Source of the DNA: Rhizobium sp. FY34 | Lineage (GTDB): Bacteria; Pseudomonadota; Alphaproteobacteria; Rhizobiales; Rhizobiaceae | DNA: 64,000 nucleotides | NCBI RefSeq assembly: GCF_005222845.1 | Contig: NZ_STFZ01000036.1 | Location: forward strand, 427,308 to 491,307 | Direction: 5' to 3' | Shown here: positions 8,287-17,540 of the stretch, one piece after another | How positions within the stretch are numbered: position 1 is the first letter of the stretch | Layout of the letters: the number at the start of each line of letters is the position of its first letter | The notes under the pieces: model-generated | Databases searched by the model: none | What the model was told of the DNA's origin: nothing | The model's input: only the letters and a program-made list of their open reading frames with translations | Position numbers and translations under genes: made by a program

Positions 8287-9045
8287 ATGAGCGCTGATTT
8301 CAAGAATCAAGTGGTTGTGGTTACCGGCGGATCGACCGGTATCGGCCTTTCTGCCGCCAGGTTGTTTCTCGCCGGTGGCGCGAAGGTGGTCTATGTGACA
8401 GGCCGAAATTCCGGCAATCTGGACAAGGCGGTCAAAACATTGGGAGACGGTGCGACCGGCGTGGTGGCTGATGTTGCCAAGCCGGCCGATCTCGAGGCCT
8501 TGAAGGCGCGTATAGAGGCCGATGGCCATAAACTTGACGTTCTGGTGGCCAATGCGGGCATTGCCGAAAACAATGATTTGGGCGCGACAGACGAAGCATT
8601 GTTTGACCGGATTTTCGATATCAATGTCAAAGGCGTGTACTATACGGTACAAACCCTGCTGCCGGTTTTGAAGGATGGCTCATCGATTGTTTTGACCGGC
8701 TCGATCGTCGGCAATAAGGGCATGCCGCGGCTCAGCGCTTACAATGCATCAAAGGCGGCCGTGCGCTCCTTTGCCCGCAGTTTTGCTAGTGATCTGAAGG
8801 CACGCGCTATCCGCGTGAATACGGTCAGCCCAGGCGTCACCCGCACACCGATCATGGAAAACGGGTTGAAGATGGATGAGGATGCCATCAACGGCTTTGC
8901 CGCCTATCTGAAAGAGGCAGCCCCCCTTGGCCGCATGGCGCATCCTGATGAGATTGCTGAAGCCATTCTGTTCCTCGCTTCTAGCAAGGCAAGCTACATC
9001 ACCGGTGTTGAATTATCGGTGGACGGTGGATTGGCGCAGATCTGA
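8287..9045 (+). CDS. short-chain dehydrogenase/reductase (SDR)
   Basis: NAD(P)-dependent oxidoreductase of 252 residues with a classical SDR layout: cofactor loop TGGSTGIG near residue 14, NAG motif (VANAGIAEN), catalytic Ser in TGSIVGN, and YNASK for Tyr/Lys, then the PG motif VSPGVTRT. The substrate is unknown. The ATG at 8287 has GGAG six bases upstream and is preferred to the ATG at 8275, which itself overlaps that site. It is probably regulated by the divergent ArsR protein; the pair lies between two copies of a 50-bp repeat and looks acquired. Confidence 0.88.
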   Translation: MSADFKNQVVVVTGGSTGIGLSAARLFLAGGAKVVYVTGRNSGNLDKAVKTLGDGATGVVADVAKPADLEALKARIEADGHKLDVLVANAGIAENNDLGATDEALFDRIFDINVKGVYYTVQTLLPVLKDGSSIVLTGSIVGNKGMPRLSAYNASKAAVRSFARSFASDLKARAIRVNTVSPGVTRTPIMENGLKMDEDAINGFAAYLKEAAPLGRMAHPDEIAEAILFLASSKASYITGVELSVDGGLAQI

Positions 9046-9061
9046 CGGGATATTACGGCGC

Positions 9062-9111
9062 ACGTGATCCGGCCGTAATGGCCGGGTTTCGTCAGGGTCG
9101 GGCCAGCACGC
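9062..9111. repeat. 50-bp direct repeat, copy 2 (cupin 3' remnant + vapC 3' end)
   Basis: This is the second copy of the 7811-7860 sequence (45/50 identical). Here the vapC end is the real one (stop complementary to 9092-9094), and GTG ATC CGG CCG TAA is a leftover of the cupin C-terminus with no cupin gene before it. Confidence 0.85.
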
Positions 9112-9496
9112 CATTGGCATAGGCCGCCGCCGCAAGCGCCTTGTCGAACGTGGCCAGCTGCCCGTCCAGCCGCAGCGTCAGTTCCAGATAGGCCGCGTCA
9201 TAGATCGTTAGGTTATGATGAGTGCTGATCCACATGATGTGGTCCCAGTTCGACACGCCAGTGCTCTGGATCGGCAGCGATTTTAGCGTCTGAAGCGCTT
9301 TTGCCATGCTGACAGGTCCAAGCCGGCCACGCTTTTCGCAGATGCGCAGGATATTGCGGATCTCGTAGTTCCAGATCGTCGGAGCGAAAGCGCCAAGAGA
9401 GAAAACTTGGGCAAGCCAGAAGCGGCCTTCCGGGCTTTCCTCGTCAGGAAGCAGCCAGGATGCGGAAACGGACGAGTCCACGATGAGAAGTGTCAC
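9092..9496 (-). CDS. vapC: PIN-domain toxin (VapC family)
   Basis: Putative Mg-dependent RNase toxin of 134 residues. Acidic PIN positions are visible: D7 in IVDSSVSASWLLPDE, E in NYEIRNIL, D in IYDAAYLELTLR, and D in LATFDKALAAAA. The start overlaps the antitoxin stop by four bases (ATGA), typical of a translationally coupled toxin-antitoxin pair. It is convergent to the SDR gene, and its last codons lie in the second copy of the 50-bp direct repeat. Confidence 0.88.
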   Translation of the reverse strand: MTLLIVDSSVSASWLLPDEESPEGRFWLAQVFSLGAFAPTIWNYEIRNILRICEKRGRLGPVSMAKALQTLKSLPIQSTGVSNWDHIMWISTHHNLTIYDAAYLELTLRLDGQLATFDKALAAAAYANGVLARP

Positions 9497-9741
9497 CGAT
9501 TGTGACCCTCATGGCGGTAATTCATCAGTTCTTCGAGCGTAATGCCTGTCATTGAGGCACGAAGCTCTGCCAGATCCCGCTGCAAGGCTTCGATATCGAC
9601 AGGCTGCCTCGGTGCCGGCATAGCCTTCAGCTCGACAATGCTCTGTCCGCCTTCGGTCAGAACGATTCTTTCACCCGAACGCACGAGCGCGATCAACGCG
9701 TCGAAATTTTCCTTCGCTTCGGCAATCGTGACGTGACGCAT
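9493..9741 (-). CDS. antitoxin, Phd/YefM-type
   Basis: Product of 82 residues. The N-terminal DNA-binding part (MRHVTIAEAKENFDALIALVRSGERIVLTEGGQSIVELKA) has the Phd/YefM beta-hairpin pattern. The C-terminal half (DIEALQRDLAELRASMTGITLEELMNYRHEGHNR) is the likely toxin-binding tail. The first gene of the pair, it is expected to repress its own promoter in the 75 bases upstream and to neutralise the PIN toxin encoded four bases back. Confidence 0.85.
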   Translation of the reverse strand: MRHVTIAEAKENFDALIALVRSGERIVLTEGGQSIVELKAMPAPRQPVDIEALQRDLAELRASMTGITLEELMNYRHEGHNR

Positions 9742-9816
9742 GGCAGTGCTCCGTTTCGCCCGATTTGAGGATACACCTTTTGCCGGCGCCAGAAAACGGG
9801 TGTCGCGGTTGAGCCT

Positions 9817-11064
9817 TCACCACGTCAGATCCAGCCGTTCCAGCCCATGGAAATGGTAGACGTCCTTGACCACCGGCTTTTCCGCCAGCCGCAGGCCAGG
9901 AAGACGCTCAAACAGCAGCGGCAGCACGATGTTGAGTTCTAGCCGCGCCAGCGGCGCACCGATGCAGAAATGGATGCCGGCGCCGAAGGAGAGGTTGGTG
10001 CCCTGATTGCGCTGCGGCTGGAAGGATAGCGGATCTGCAAACTTGTTTGGATCCAGATTGGCGGCGGCGAGAATGAGGCTCACTTTGTCGCCGCGCTTCA
10101 GGGAAACGCTGTCCACCTCGACATCCTCTAAGGCCCAGCGCTGGAAGATGTGCACCGGCGCGCAGATGCGCAGGGTTTCCTCGACCGTTCGCTCGGTTGC
10201 CGCCGCGTCCTGGAACATGGCCTGCGGATCGAGCCCGCTTTCCAGGATGACCCGCACCGAATTGCCGATCTGGTGGACGGTCGCCTCATGCCCGGCATTC
10301 AGAAGCACGATCGTGGTGGAAACCAGCTCGTCCTCGGTCAGGAACTGGCCCTTGTGCTCGGTGTGGATCATGTGGCTGAGCAGATCGTCGCGCGGGTTGG
10401 TGCGGCGCTCGGCAATCACCGTCTTCACATAGTCGGCAAACTCTTTCGCAGATCGGTCGGCGGCCTCTTCGTCGGCGTAGCTACGCTTGAACATATACAT
10501 GCCGACATAGTCATGGCTCCATTTCAGCAGCTGCGGCCCCATCTCTTCGGGAATGCCGATCATCCGGGCGATCATGGTGACCGGAATTATATCGGCAAAG
10601 GAGGAGAGAAGTTCTGTGCGGCCATCCTTCTCGAAGCGGTCGATCAGCTGGTTGGCAAGATGTTCAATCTCGCCGCTCATCTTGTCCACATGGCGGGAGA
10701 CGAAAGCGCGGTTGACCAGCGTGCGCAGCCGCGTGTGTTCCGGCGGCTCGATTTCCAGCAGCGAATGGCGCTCGGCAAGGTCGAAATGGGTCGTATGGGC
10801 AGCAGGCTCCGGCAGGCCCAGTTCCTCGCGGCTGGCAATATGCAGGATCTGGCGGCCAAAGCGGCGATCGCGCAACAGAGCATTCACATGGTCATAGCCG
10901 CAGAAAAACCACTGCTTCTGTTCCTCCCAGTAGAAGGTCGGGCAGCTGGCATGCAGCGCGGCGTAGGCGCGGTTCGGATCGCCGTAAAAGCCCGGATGGC
11001 GGGCATCCAGCGAGACATGGCGGGTGGCGGGGTCGATGCGGAGGAAATCGGGCATATATGTCAT
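9817..11064 (-). CDS. cytochrome P450
   Basis: Soluble bacterial heme monooxygenase of 415 residues. The oxygen-activating I-helix motif is AGHEAT at 257-262, the K-helix ExxR is EETLR at 295-299, and the heme loop FGAGIHFCIGAPLARLE places the thiolate ligand at C367. The substrate is unknown. No ferredoxin or reductase gene is adjacent, so it must use redox partners encoded elsewhere. A second in-frame ATG lies three codons in. The gene stands alone, downstream of the divergent CYTH-like gene start. Confidence 0.93.
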   Translation of the reverse strand: MTYMPDFLRIDPATRHVSLDARHPGFYGDPNRAYAALHASCPTFYWEEQKQWFFCGYDHVNALLRDRRFGRQILHIASREELGLPEPAAHTTHFDLAERHSLLEIEPPEHTRLRTLVNRAFVSRHVDKMSGEIEHLANQLIDRFEKDGRTELLSSFADIIPVTMIARMIGIPEEMGPQLLKWSHDYVGMYMFKRSYADEEAADRSAKEFADYVKTVIAERRTNPRDDLLSHMIHTEHKGQFLTEDELVSTTIVLLNAGHEATVHQIGNSVRVILESGLDPQAMFQDAAATERTVEETLRICAPVHIFQRWALEDVEVDSVSLKRGDKVSLILAAANLDPNKFADPLSFQPQRNQGTNLSFGAGIHFCIGAPLARLELNIVLPLLFERLPGLRLAEKPVVKDVYHFHGLERLDLTW

Positions 11065-11184
11065 GCACGATGCCTAGCGGATTTACCGCATGCGGGGAAG
11101 TCTGAGGACGAACTGAATACTATTGACGCAATCATAGATTGATTGCATCCTGAAATGCAGCTCGTTCAGAAGGGTCTTTCGAAC

Positions 11185-12093
11185 ATGAAACTGTCTTCGC
11201 GCGAATATAAGCTCATGCTGCACAAAGATAAATTCGCCGGTGACGCATCGATGCGCCAATCGGCGATCAGCCATTTTTGGCAGGATCTGGAAGATACGCT
11301 TGATAGTGTGGAATTTTCACTCTCCAAGAGGCCGAAACTGAGCGTATCGCGAAACCTGTTCTTTCTGGATACGAAGGATAGCCTGCTCTTCAAGCGGTTT
11401 GACATGATGTTGCGGCTCAGACGCAAGTGCGATTCGTCCGGGCCATGGAGTGCAACCTTGAAGTTTCGCCATGGCGACCGGCTTCTGGCCGATAACCATC
11501 GGTTTCGGCCACGCAAGGCTGTGTCTCAGGGGCCGGAGAGTGTCAGCTTCGAGGAAGACGTCAAGACCGGGACTGCTGCACAAAGTTCCAGTTTTTGGGC
11601 GCTGTTCAGCCGTTCCGCACGTGCGCGGATCGATGATCTTGATGGTCTTGTTGCCCTCGCCGATATCAAGCAGACCTATGCCCGCCTGCCGCAGGAATTG
11701 AATGACGATCTGGACAAGGACCTTGTTCGCGTCGGTGGTTTGTCGATTGTCGAGCAGGTCTTTGATGGCGGAAAGATCGATTTTGCCGGCGTTCAAGCGG
11801 AATGTGCCGTGATCCTATGGTACAGAAGCGGATCACTTGACACGCCGCTCGCAGCCGAGTTCAGCTTTCGCTTTGGGCTAGATGACACGAGCCGAAATTG
11901 CGCTGCCCTGGCCTGGCGACTGTTCCGGTCGGTCCAGCGGCTTGCCTGGGTTGATACGGACGGCCCGACCAAGACAGCTCTTGTCTACGGTGCGGGCAAG
12001 AGTGGATCACTCGCCGACGGCAACGCCTTCCCGGCGCGGATCGGCACTGCCGACAAGTCCGCCGGTGCCGATTTCGATGGCATGCAGGCCTGA
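11185..12093 (+). CDS. CYTH-like domain protein
   Basis: Product of 302 residues (316 if the ATG at 11143 is used). CYTH-like features are visible: a basic/acidic N-terminal strand SSREYKLML, the RNLFFLDTKDSLLF strand, LRLRRK and a TLKFRHGDRLL strand, then acidic strands later (EFSFRFGLDD). Members bind triphosphates or other anionic phosphates; the precise substrate is not inferable. The 3' end overlaps the convergent ggt gene by 87 bases. The start at 11185 is chosen because GAAGGG lies about ten bases before it; the choice is uncertain. Confidence 0.6.
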   Translation: MKLSSREYKLMLHKDKFAGDASMRQSAISHFWQDLEDTLDSVEFSLSKRPKLSVSRNLFFLDTKDSLLFKRFDMMLRLRRKCDSSGPWSATLKFRHGDRLLADNHRFRPRKAVSQGPESVSFEEDVKTGTAAQSSSFWALFSRSARARIDDLDGLVALADIKQTYARLPQELNDDLDKDLVRVGGLSIVEQVFDGGKIDFAGVQAECAVILWYRSGSLDTPLAAEFSFRFGLDDTSRNCAALAWRLFRSVQRLAWVDTDGPTKTALVYGAGKSGSLADGNAFPARIGTADKSAGADFDGMQA

Positions 12094-13764
12094 TGTCATC
12101 TCGGTGAGGTTTACCTCATAGCCGAGCGCCTTCAGCGGCTCGGCAAAATTCGCCGCGGTGGTGCCGGCTTCCAGGTCATATTTGCCAAATCGGTTGATGA
12201 GATGCGGCTGGGCTACGATCGCCTCTACCGGCATGCCCCAGTCGATATAGGCGATGAGCGCCTGTGCCACATAGCCGATGATCTGGCTGCCGCCGGGCGA
12301 GCCGATGGCCAGAACCGGCTTGCCATCCTTCATGACGATGGTCGGCGCCATGGATGAGCGCGGCCGCTTGCCCGGCTCGACGCGATTGGCGATCGGCACG
12401 CCCTTGTCATGCGTCTTGAAGGAAAAGTCGGTCAACTCGTTGTTGAGCAGGAAGCCGCCGGTCATCAGCCGCGCGCCAAAACCGTTCTCGATCGTCGTGG
12501 TCATCGAGACGACATTGCCTTGGGCGTCGACGATGACGAAATGGCTGGTGGAGGGCAGTTCGATGGAAGCATCCCGGCCAAACAGCAGCGCATGATCAAA
12601 GGCCGGCTCACCGGCTTTCACCTGGTCGACGGCCAAGGCCTTGTCACCATCCAGCAGCTTTGCGCGTTCTGCGAGATAATCCTTGGCAACCAGGCCCTTG
12701 ATCGGGGCCGGCACGAAATCGGTATCGGCGAGATAGCGTTCGCGATCGGCAAAGGCCAGCCGCTGCGCATCGCCGATCAGCCGCCAACTCTCGACATTGT
12801 CAGGACCAAGGCTTTTGATGTCGAAATTCTCGAGCATGCTGAGCATCTGCCCGACGGAGACGGCACCGGAGGAGGGCGGCCCCATGCCGCAGACGTCGAG
12901 CGCCCGGTAGGTGATGCAGACCGGCTCACGCTCCTTGATGCGGTAATTGGCAAGATCGGCAAGCGACAAGACACCCGGATTGCCCTTAGCCTCGCGCACC
13001 GTCTTGACGATCCCCTCGGCGATCGGTCCGGTATAGAAGGCATTGGCGCCGCCTTGCGCAATCGCCTGCAAGGTCTGCGCATAGGCCGGGTTTTTCAGCA
13101 CGGTGCCGGCGGCAAGCGGTGCGCCGTCGGGTGTGAAGAAATAGGATCGCGTGTCCTCATAGCGCTTCAGTTTATCACCTTCGCCGGCCACCAGTTTGGC
13201 AAGCCGCGGCGATATGGGAAAGCCCGCGCTTGCCAGCATTTCCGCCGGCGCAAACAGGTCAGCCCAGGCCAGTTTGCCATAGCGCTTGTGGACATCTTCC
13301 ATGAGGCGCACGGTGCCGGGCGTTCCGACCGAACGGCCTCCGACCACCGCATCCATGAATTTCAGGGGCTGGCCCTTGTCATCGAGAAACAGTTTCGGTG
13401 TCGCCTCCATCGGTGCCGTTTCGCGCCCGTCGAATGTGGAAAGCTTTCCCGTTGCCGCGTCAAAATAGACGAGGAAACCGCCGCCGCCGAGGCCGGAGCT
13501 TTGTGGCTCGACAAGGCCGAGCACGGTCTGCACCACGACCAGCGCGTCGATGGCATTGCCGCCCTGCGCCAGAATCTTTCGTCCGGCCTCTGCCGCCAGC
13601 GGATTGGCGGCCGCCACCATGAAGCTGCTCGCCTCGACGCGCTTGGCCTTTGTGGTGGATGTCGCGCGTTCCGGGGCAATCGTATCTGATGTCTGCTGGG
13701 CAAAGCCTGCCGGTGCCGAGGAGAGAAGCGTCGAAAGAATGAGGATGACTGAAATCTTGCGCAT
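12007..13764 (-). CDS. ggt: gamma-glutamyltransferase
   Basis: Periplasmic N-terminal-nucleophile hydrolase that cleaves gamma-glutamyl bonds such as that of glutathione. The 585-residue precursor begins with a signal peptide (MRKISVILILSTLLSSAPAGFAQ). The self-cleavage and nucleophile threonine lies in LPSTSHFVIVDAQGN, which would split it into large and small subunits. GSPGGSQIIGY and the PRSSMAPTIV segment are conserved small-subunit motifs. The ATG at 13764 has GGAGG upstream; the frame is open to 13818. Its 3' end overlaps the convergent CYTH-like gene. Confidence 0.94.
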   Translation of the reverse strand: MRKISVILILSTLLSSAPAGFAQQTSDTIAPERATSTTKAKRVEASSFMVAAANPLAAEAGRKILAQGGNAIDALVVVQTVLGLVEPQSSGLGGGGFLVYFDAATGKLSTFDGRETAPMEATPKLFLDDKGQPLKFMDAVVGGRSVGTPGTVRLMEDVHKRYGKLAWADLFAPAEMLASAGFPISPRLAKLVAGEGDKLKRYEDTRSYFFTPDGAPLAAGTVLKNPAYAQTLQAIAQGGANAFYTGPIAEGIVKTVREAKGNPGVLSLADLANYRIKEREPVCITYRALDVCGMGPPSSGAVSVGQMLSMLENFDIKSLGPDNVESWRLIGDAQRLAFADRERYLADTDFVPAPIKGLVAKDYLAERAKLLDGDKALAVDQVKAGEPAFDHALLFGRDASIELPSTSHFVIVDAQGNVVSMTTTIENGFGARLMTGGFLLNNELTDFSFKTHDKGVPIANRVEPGKRPRSSMAPTIVMKDGKPVLAIGSPGGSQIIGYVAQALIAYIDWGMPVEAIVAQPHLINRFGKYDLEAGTTAANFAEPLKALGYEVNLTEMTSGLHAIEIGTGGLVGSADPRREGVAVGE

Positions 13765-13839
13765 AGACGCCTCCGTGACAATGCCACCGAATGTGACAAA
13801 CGGTCGGGACAAGGGCAAGGCGAAATGCGGGAAATGCGA

Positions 13840-15135
13840 TTAAGCCCGCCCGCCGGCTAGCGGGACCACTTGTCCGCGGGCCAGTGTCTCGGTGCCTTGC
13901 AGGCTGTCGGGCGCTGGCGAGCGATCCGAGCCGGCAATGATAGCAATATCGCTCTCTGCGCCGGAGGCCAGTGCAGCACGGTTGCGGCCGGCAGCCTTGG
14001 CGGCATATAGCGCGCGGTCGGCAATCAGCAGCATCTGGTCGAGATCGGCTTTGCTGACCGGAGAAACGGAAATCCCGGCGCTGACCGTCACGCAGATCGT
14101 CTGGTCAGTGCCTTGAACGGCGGTTTCCTGATGCTTCAGCGTCAGGCGGATGGCCTCGGTGATGCCGCTTGCTTCGGCCGCGCCGCTCACATGCATCAGG
14201 CAGGCGAATTCCTCGCCGCCCATGCGTCCGAATGTGCCGCGCTCGCCAAGGCATGCCTGGGCCACGCGGCAGAAGGCCACCAGAACCTTATCCCCCATGG
14301 AATGACCGTAACGGTCATTGATCTGCTTGAAATGGTCGAGATCGAAGATGACCAGCGCCATTAGCGGCTTGGCCGGTGGCGCACGTCGGCACATGTCGTT
14401 GAAGCGGTCGAGCAGGCCGCGACGATTGAGCGCACCGGTCAGCGGGTCGCTGATGGCGAGTTTGTGAAGCCTCTGCTCAGCGCGCGCCATCAAGAGGCGC
14501 GCCCCCAGGAGAATGCCCGCCACCAGGCAGAAAATATTGGAAACCGCAAAGGTCGTGACATTGGGCATCTGCGCAAAGCCGTCGGGTCGAAAACGGTAGG
14601 CATCAAAGGCCATCTTGATCATCGAACCCGCCTGTATCCAAACCACGCCGGCAAAGGACAGCCTTGCCAGCCGCGAATCCGGCCCTCCCTTGAGGACGTA
14701 GTAGGCGAGCATCAGATAGGCCAGCGACGCACAGAGCTGAAATGTCACCGTGCGCGCCCAGAAATGCGCCATGATCGAGGGGACACACAGCATGGCGAGC
14801 CAAAGGGCCAGAGGGATGGCAAGCCAGATATGCGGCCGCTTTCCGTCATAGGCGAGAATGCCGATCGACCAGCAGACGATGCCGAAAAGCACAAGCCCGT
14901 TTCCCACGACGATCGAAATCGAATCGGGAATGACGCCGCGCAGGCCCACCAGCGCAATCCCCAGGCCATGCATGCCAAAGCCAAGCCCCCAGAGGCCCGT
15001 TACCGTCTGGCTGCGGTCGTGCAGCCACGCGGCCACCATCAGCACGGCAAGGGTCGTGCCCTCCGTTGCCCATAGGAGCATGGCTGTGCTGATATCCAAC
15101 TGATCTCTCCGCCGCGGTTCTGCGATGTGACACAT
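13840..15135 (-). CDS. membrane-bound diguanylate cyclase (GGDEF)
   Basis: Makes cyclic di-GMP from two GTP. Of 431 residues, about 20-220 hold some six or seven hydrophobic helices (WATEGTTLAVLMVAAWL, IVVGNGLVLFGIVCW, HIWLAIPLALWLAML and others), a probable membrane sensor. The C-terminal GGDEF domain starts at LAISDPLTGALNRRG and has the active-site GGEEF. The inhibitory RxxD motif usually found five residues before it is absent (ERGTFGRM), so product feedback through that site is not expected. There is a glycine/alanine-rich C-terminal tail. ATG at 15135 follows GAGG. Confidence 0.9.
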   Translation of the reverse strand: MCHIAEPRRRDQLDISTAMLLWATEGTTLAVLMVAAWLHDRSQTVTGLWGLGFGMHGLGIALVGLRGVIPDSISIVVGNGLVLFGIVCWSIGILAYDGKRPHIWLAIPLALWLAMLCVPSIMAHFWARTVTFQLCASLAYLMLAYYVLKGGPDSRLARLSFAGVVWIQAGSMIKMAFDAYRFRPDGFAQMPNVTTFAVSNIFCLVAGILLGARLLMARAEQRLHKLAISDPLTGALNRRGLLDRFNDMCRRAPPAKPLMALVIFDLDHFKQINDRYGHSMGDKVLVAFCRVAQACLGERGTFGRMGGEEFACLMHVSGAAEASGITEAIRLTLKHQETAVQGTDQTICVTVSAGISVSPVSKADLDQMLLIADRALYAAKAAGRNRAALASGAESDIAIIAGSDRSPAPDSLQGTETLARGQVVPLAGGRA

Positions 15136-15243
15136 CCTCGGGCACAGAGTTTAAAAGGGTGTTGCAAAGCGAAGGCAATTGCTAACGATATTGCCCGTGC
15201 ATTGATGAAAACCACAGGCAGTTAAGGATATCGGCGCGTCCGT

Positions 15244-15273
15244 CTTGAAGTACCGTGCTCCAACACTCTATGT
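15244..15273 (+). promoter_or_regulatory. possible RpoH (heat-shock) promoter of clpP
   Basis: CTTGAAG (15244-15250) and CTCTATGT (15266-15273), 15 bases apart, resemble alphaproteobacterial RpoH elements and lie about 70 bases before the clpP start. The match is imperfect. Confidence 0.35.
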
Positions 15274-15345
15274 AGGAGAAAGACCGATCAAGACGATTCC
15301 TGGGGCGGAAACGCCGTCGGGCGCCCGATGAAACAAAGGAACACC

Positions 15346-15978
15346 ATGAGAAATCCCGTTGATACCGCTATGGCCCTGGTGCCGATGGTCGTCGAACAGA
15401 CCAACCGCGGCGAGCGCTCCTACGATATCTATTCGCGCCTTCTCAAAGAGCGGATCATCTTTCTGACGGGTCCCGTCGAAGACCACATGGCCTCGCTCGT
15501 CTGCGCGCAGCTGCTGTTCCTCGAAGCGGAAAACCCGAAGAAGGAAATCGCGCTCTACATCAATTCGCCGGGCGGCGTCGTGACGGCCGGCATGTCGATC
15601 TATGATACGATGCAGTTCATCCGGCCTGCGGTTTCGACGCTGTGCATCGGGCAGGCGGCATCCATGGGGTCGCTGCTGCTGGCGGCTGGCGAAAAGGGCA
15701 TGCGTTTTGCCATGCCGAATTCGCGCATCATGGTTCACCAGCCGTCGGGCGGCTTTTCCGGCCAGGCTTCGGATATCGAGCGTCATGCGCGCGACATTCT
15801 GAAGATGAAGAAGCGCCTGAACGAAGTTTACGTCAAGCACACCGGCCGCACCTATGATGAAGTGGAAAAGACGCTCGATCGTGACCACTTCATGGATTGC
15901 GACGAGGCGCTTGCCTGGGGTGTGGTGGACAAGGTTTTGACCACGCGCCAGGAACTCGAAGGCGCTCCCGCGAATTGA
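15346..15978 (+). CDS. clpP: ATP-dependent Clp protease proteolytic subunit
   Basis: Serine peptidase that forms tetradecameric chambers and degrades substrates unfolded by ClpX or ClpA. The 210 residues carry the catalytic triad S106 (GQAASMGS), H131 (MVHQPSGG) and D180 (DRDHF). The ATG at 15346 has AAAGGA at ideal spacing; an ATG at 15328 would add six residues. clpX follows 284 bases downstream and lon after that, a common alphaproteobacterial order. Confidence 0.97.
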   Translation: MRNPVDTAMALVPMVVEQTNRGERSYDIYSRLLKERIIFLTGPVEDHMASLVCAQLLFLEAENPKKEIALYINSPGGVVTAGMSIYDTMQFIRPAVSTLCIGQAASMGSLLLAAGEKGMRFAMPNSRIMVHQPSGGFSGQASDIERHARDILKMKKRLNEVYVKHTGRTYDEVEKTLDRDHFMDCDEALAWGVVDKVLTTRQELEGAPAN

Positions 15979-16262
15979 CATTTGCGGCGTCCCGGACAGC
16001 CTCACCCCGTTGTGACCGAAAACAGGGGTTTAATCTGCCGGGGAAAGCGCTATGAGTAACTATTAATGCTGTGTTGAATCTTATGACATAGCATTCGGTC
16101 TGGACGGGGTTTCGTTGCCACCGGACCGGGGACATCTGGTTCCCATCCGGTAGAGTACCCCAGGGACAAGGCGGATATGGCCTCCTGTGGAGGTGTGTCG
16201 GCCAGCAAGAGAAGTGTCCGCGCCTGTTTGACGGGCGAGCGGTGTGCTGGAAGGGAAGTGAC

Positions 16263-17540
16263 ATGAGCAAAGTCAGCGGCAGCAACGGCGGCGACTCCAA
16301 GAATACGTTGTATTGTTCGTTCTGCGGTAAGAGCCAGCACGAAGTCCGCAAGCTGATTGCCGGACCGACCGTGTTCATCTGCGATGAATGCGTCGAACTG
16401 TGCATGGACATCATCCGCGAGGAGAACAAGACCTCGATGGTGAAGTCGCGTGACGGCGTGCCCACGCCGCAGGACATCATCAAGGTCCTCGACGAATACG
16501 TGATCGGCCAGCGACAGGCCAAGAAGATCCTGTCGGTCGCCGTCCACAACCATTACAAGCGCCTGGCGCATGCGTCGAAGAACGGCGAAGTCGAACTGGC
16601 GAAGTCGAACATCATGCTCGTCGGCCCGACCGGCTGCGGCAAGACCTATCTTGCCCAGACGCTGGCGCGTATCATCGACGTGCCCTTCACCATGGCGGAT
16701 GCCACGACGCTGACCGAAGCCGGCTATGTCGGCGAGGACGTCGAGAACATCATCCTGAAGCTCTTGCAGTCGGCCGATTACAATGTCGAGCGGGCGCAGC
16801 GCGGCATCGTCTATATCGACGAAGTCGACAAGATCTCCCGCAAGTCGGACAATCCGTCGATCACGCGTGACGTGTCGGGCGAGGGCGTCCAGCAGGCGCT
16901 TCTGAAGATTATGGAAGGCACTGTCGCTTCGGTTCCGCCGCAGGGTGGCCGCAAGCATCCGCAGCAGGAATTCCTGCAGGTTGATACGACGAACATCCTG
17001 TTCATCTGCGGCGGCGCCTTTGCCGGCCTCGACAAGATCATCTCGGCCCGTGGTGAAAAGACCTCTATCGGCTTTGGTGCCACCGTCAAGGCTCCGGAAG
17101 ATCGTCGCGTCGGCGAAGTCCTGCGCGAACTGGAGCCGGAAGATCTGGTGAAATTCGGTCTCATTCCGGAATTCATCGGTCGTCTGCCGGTGCTGGCCAC
17201 GCTCGAAGACCTCGATGAGGACGCGCTGATCCAGATCCTGTCGGAGCCGAAGAATGCGCTTGTTAAGCAGTACCAGCGCCTGTTCGAGATGGAAGACGTG
17301 GAGCTGAACTTCCACGAGGACGCCCTGCGCGAGATTGCTAAGCGTGCGATCGTGCGCAAGACCGGCGCCCGTGGCCTTCGTTCGATCATGGAAAAGATCC
17401 TGCTCGATACGATGTTCGAACTGCCGATGCTGGAAGGCGTGCGGGAAGTTGTCATCTCCGAGGAGGTCGTGCGTGGTACGGCCCGTCCGCTTTACATCTA
17501 TGCCGATCGGCAGGATGAAAAGGCCAATGTTTCGGCCTGA
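16263..17540 (+). CDS. clpX: ATP-dependent Clp protease ATP-binding subunit ClpX
   Basis: AAA+ unfoldase that feeds substrates to ClpP. The 425 residues begin with a C4 zinc finger (C18, C21, C40, C43) used for adaptor and substrate recognition, followed by Walker A GPTGCGKT at 121-128, Walker B IVYIDEVDK and sensor motifs. The pore loop GYVGEDVEN is present. The ATG at 16263 is preceded by AGGGAAG. In Caulobacter-type alphaproteobacteria ClpXP controls cell-cycle regulators, which fits the divK-pleD genes elsewhere in the window. Confidence 0.98.
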   Translation: MSKVSGSNGGDSKNTLYCSFCGKSQHEVRKLIAGPTVFICDECVELCMDIIREENKTSMVKSRDGVPTPQDIIKVLDEYVIGQRQAKKILSVAVHNHYKRLAHASKNGEVELAKSNIMLVGPTGCGKTYLAQTLARIIDVPFTMADATTLTEAGYVGEDVENIILKLLQSADYNVERAQRGIVYIDEVDKISRKSDNPSITRDVSGEGVQQALLKIMEGTVASVPPQGGRKHPQQEFLQVDTTNILFICGGAFAGLDKIISARGEKTSIGFGATVKAPEDRRVGEVLRELEPEDLVKFGLIPEFIGRLPVLATLEDLDEDALIQILSEPKNALVKQYQRLFEMEDVELNFHEDALREIAKRAIVRKTGARGLRSIMEKILLDTMFELPMLEGVREVVISEEVVRGTARPLYIYADRQDEKANVSA

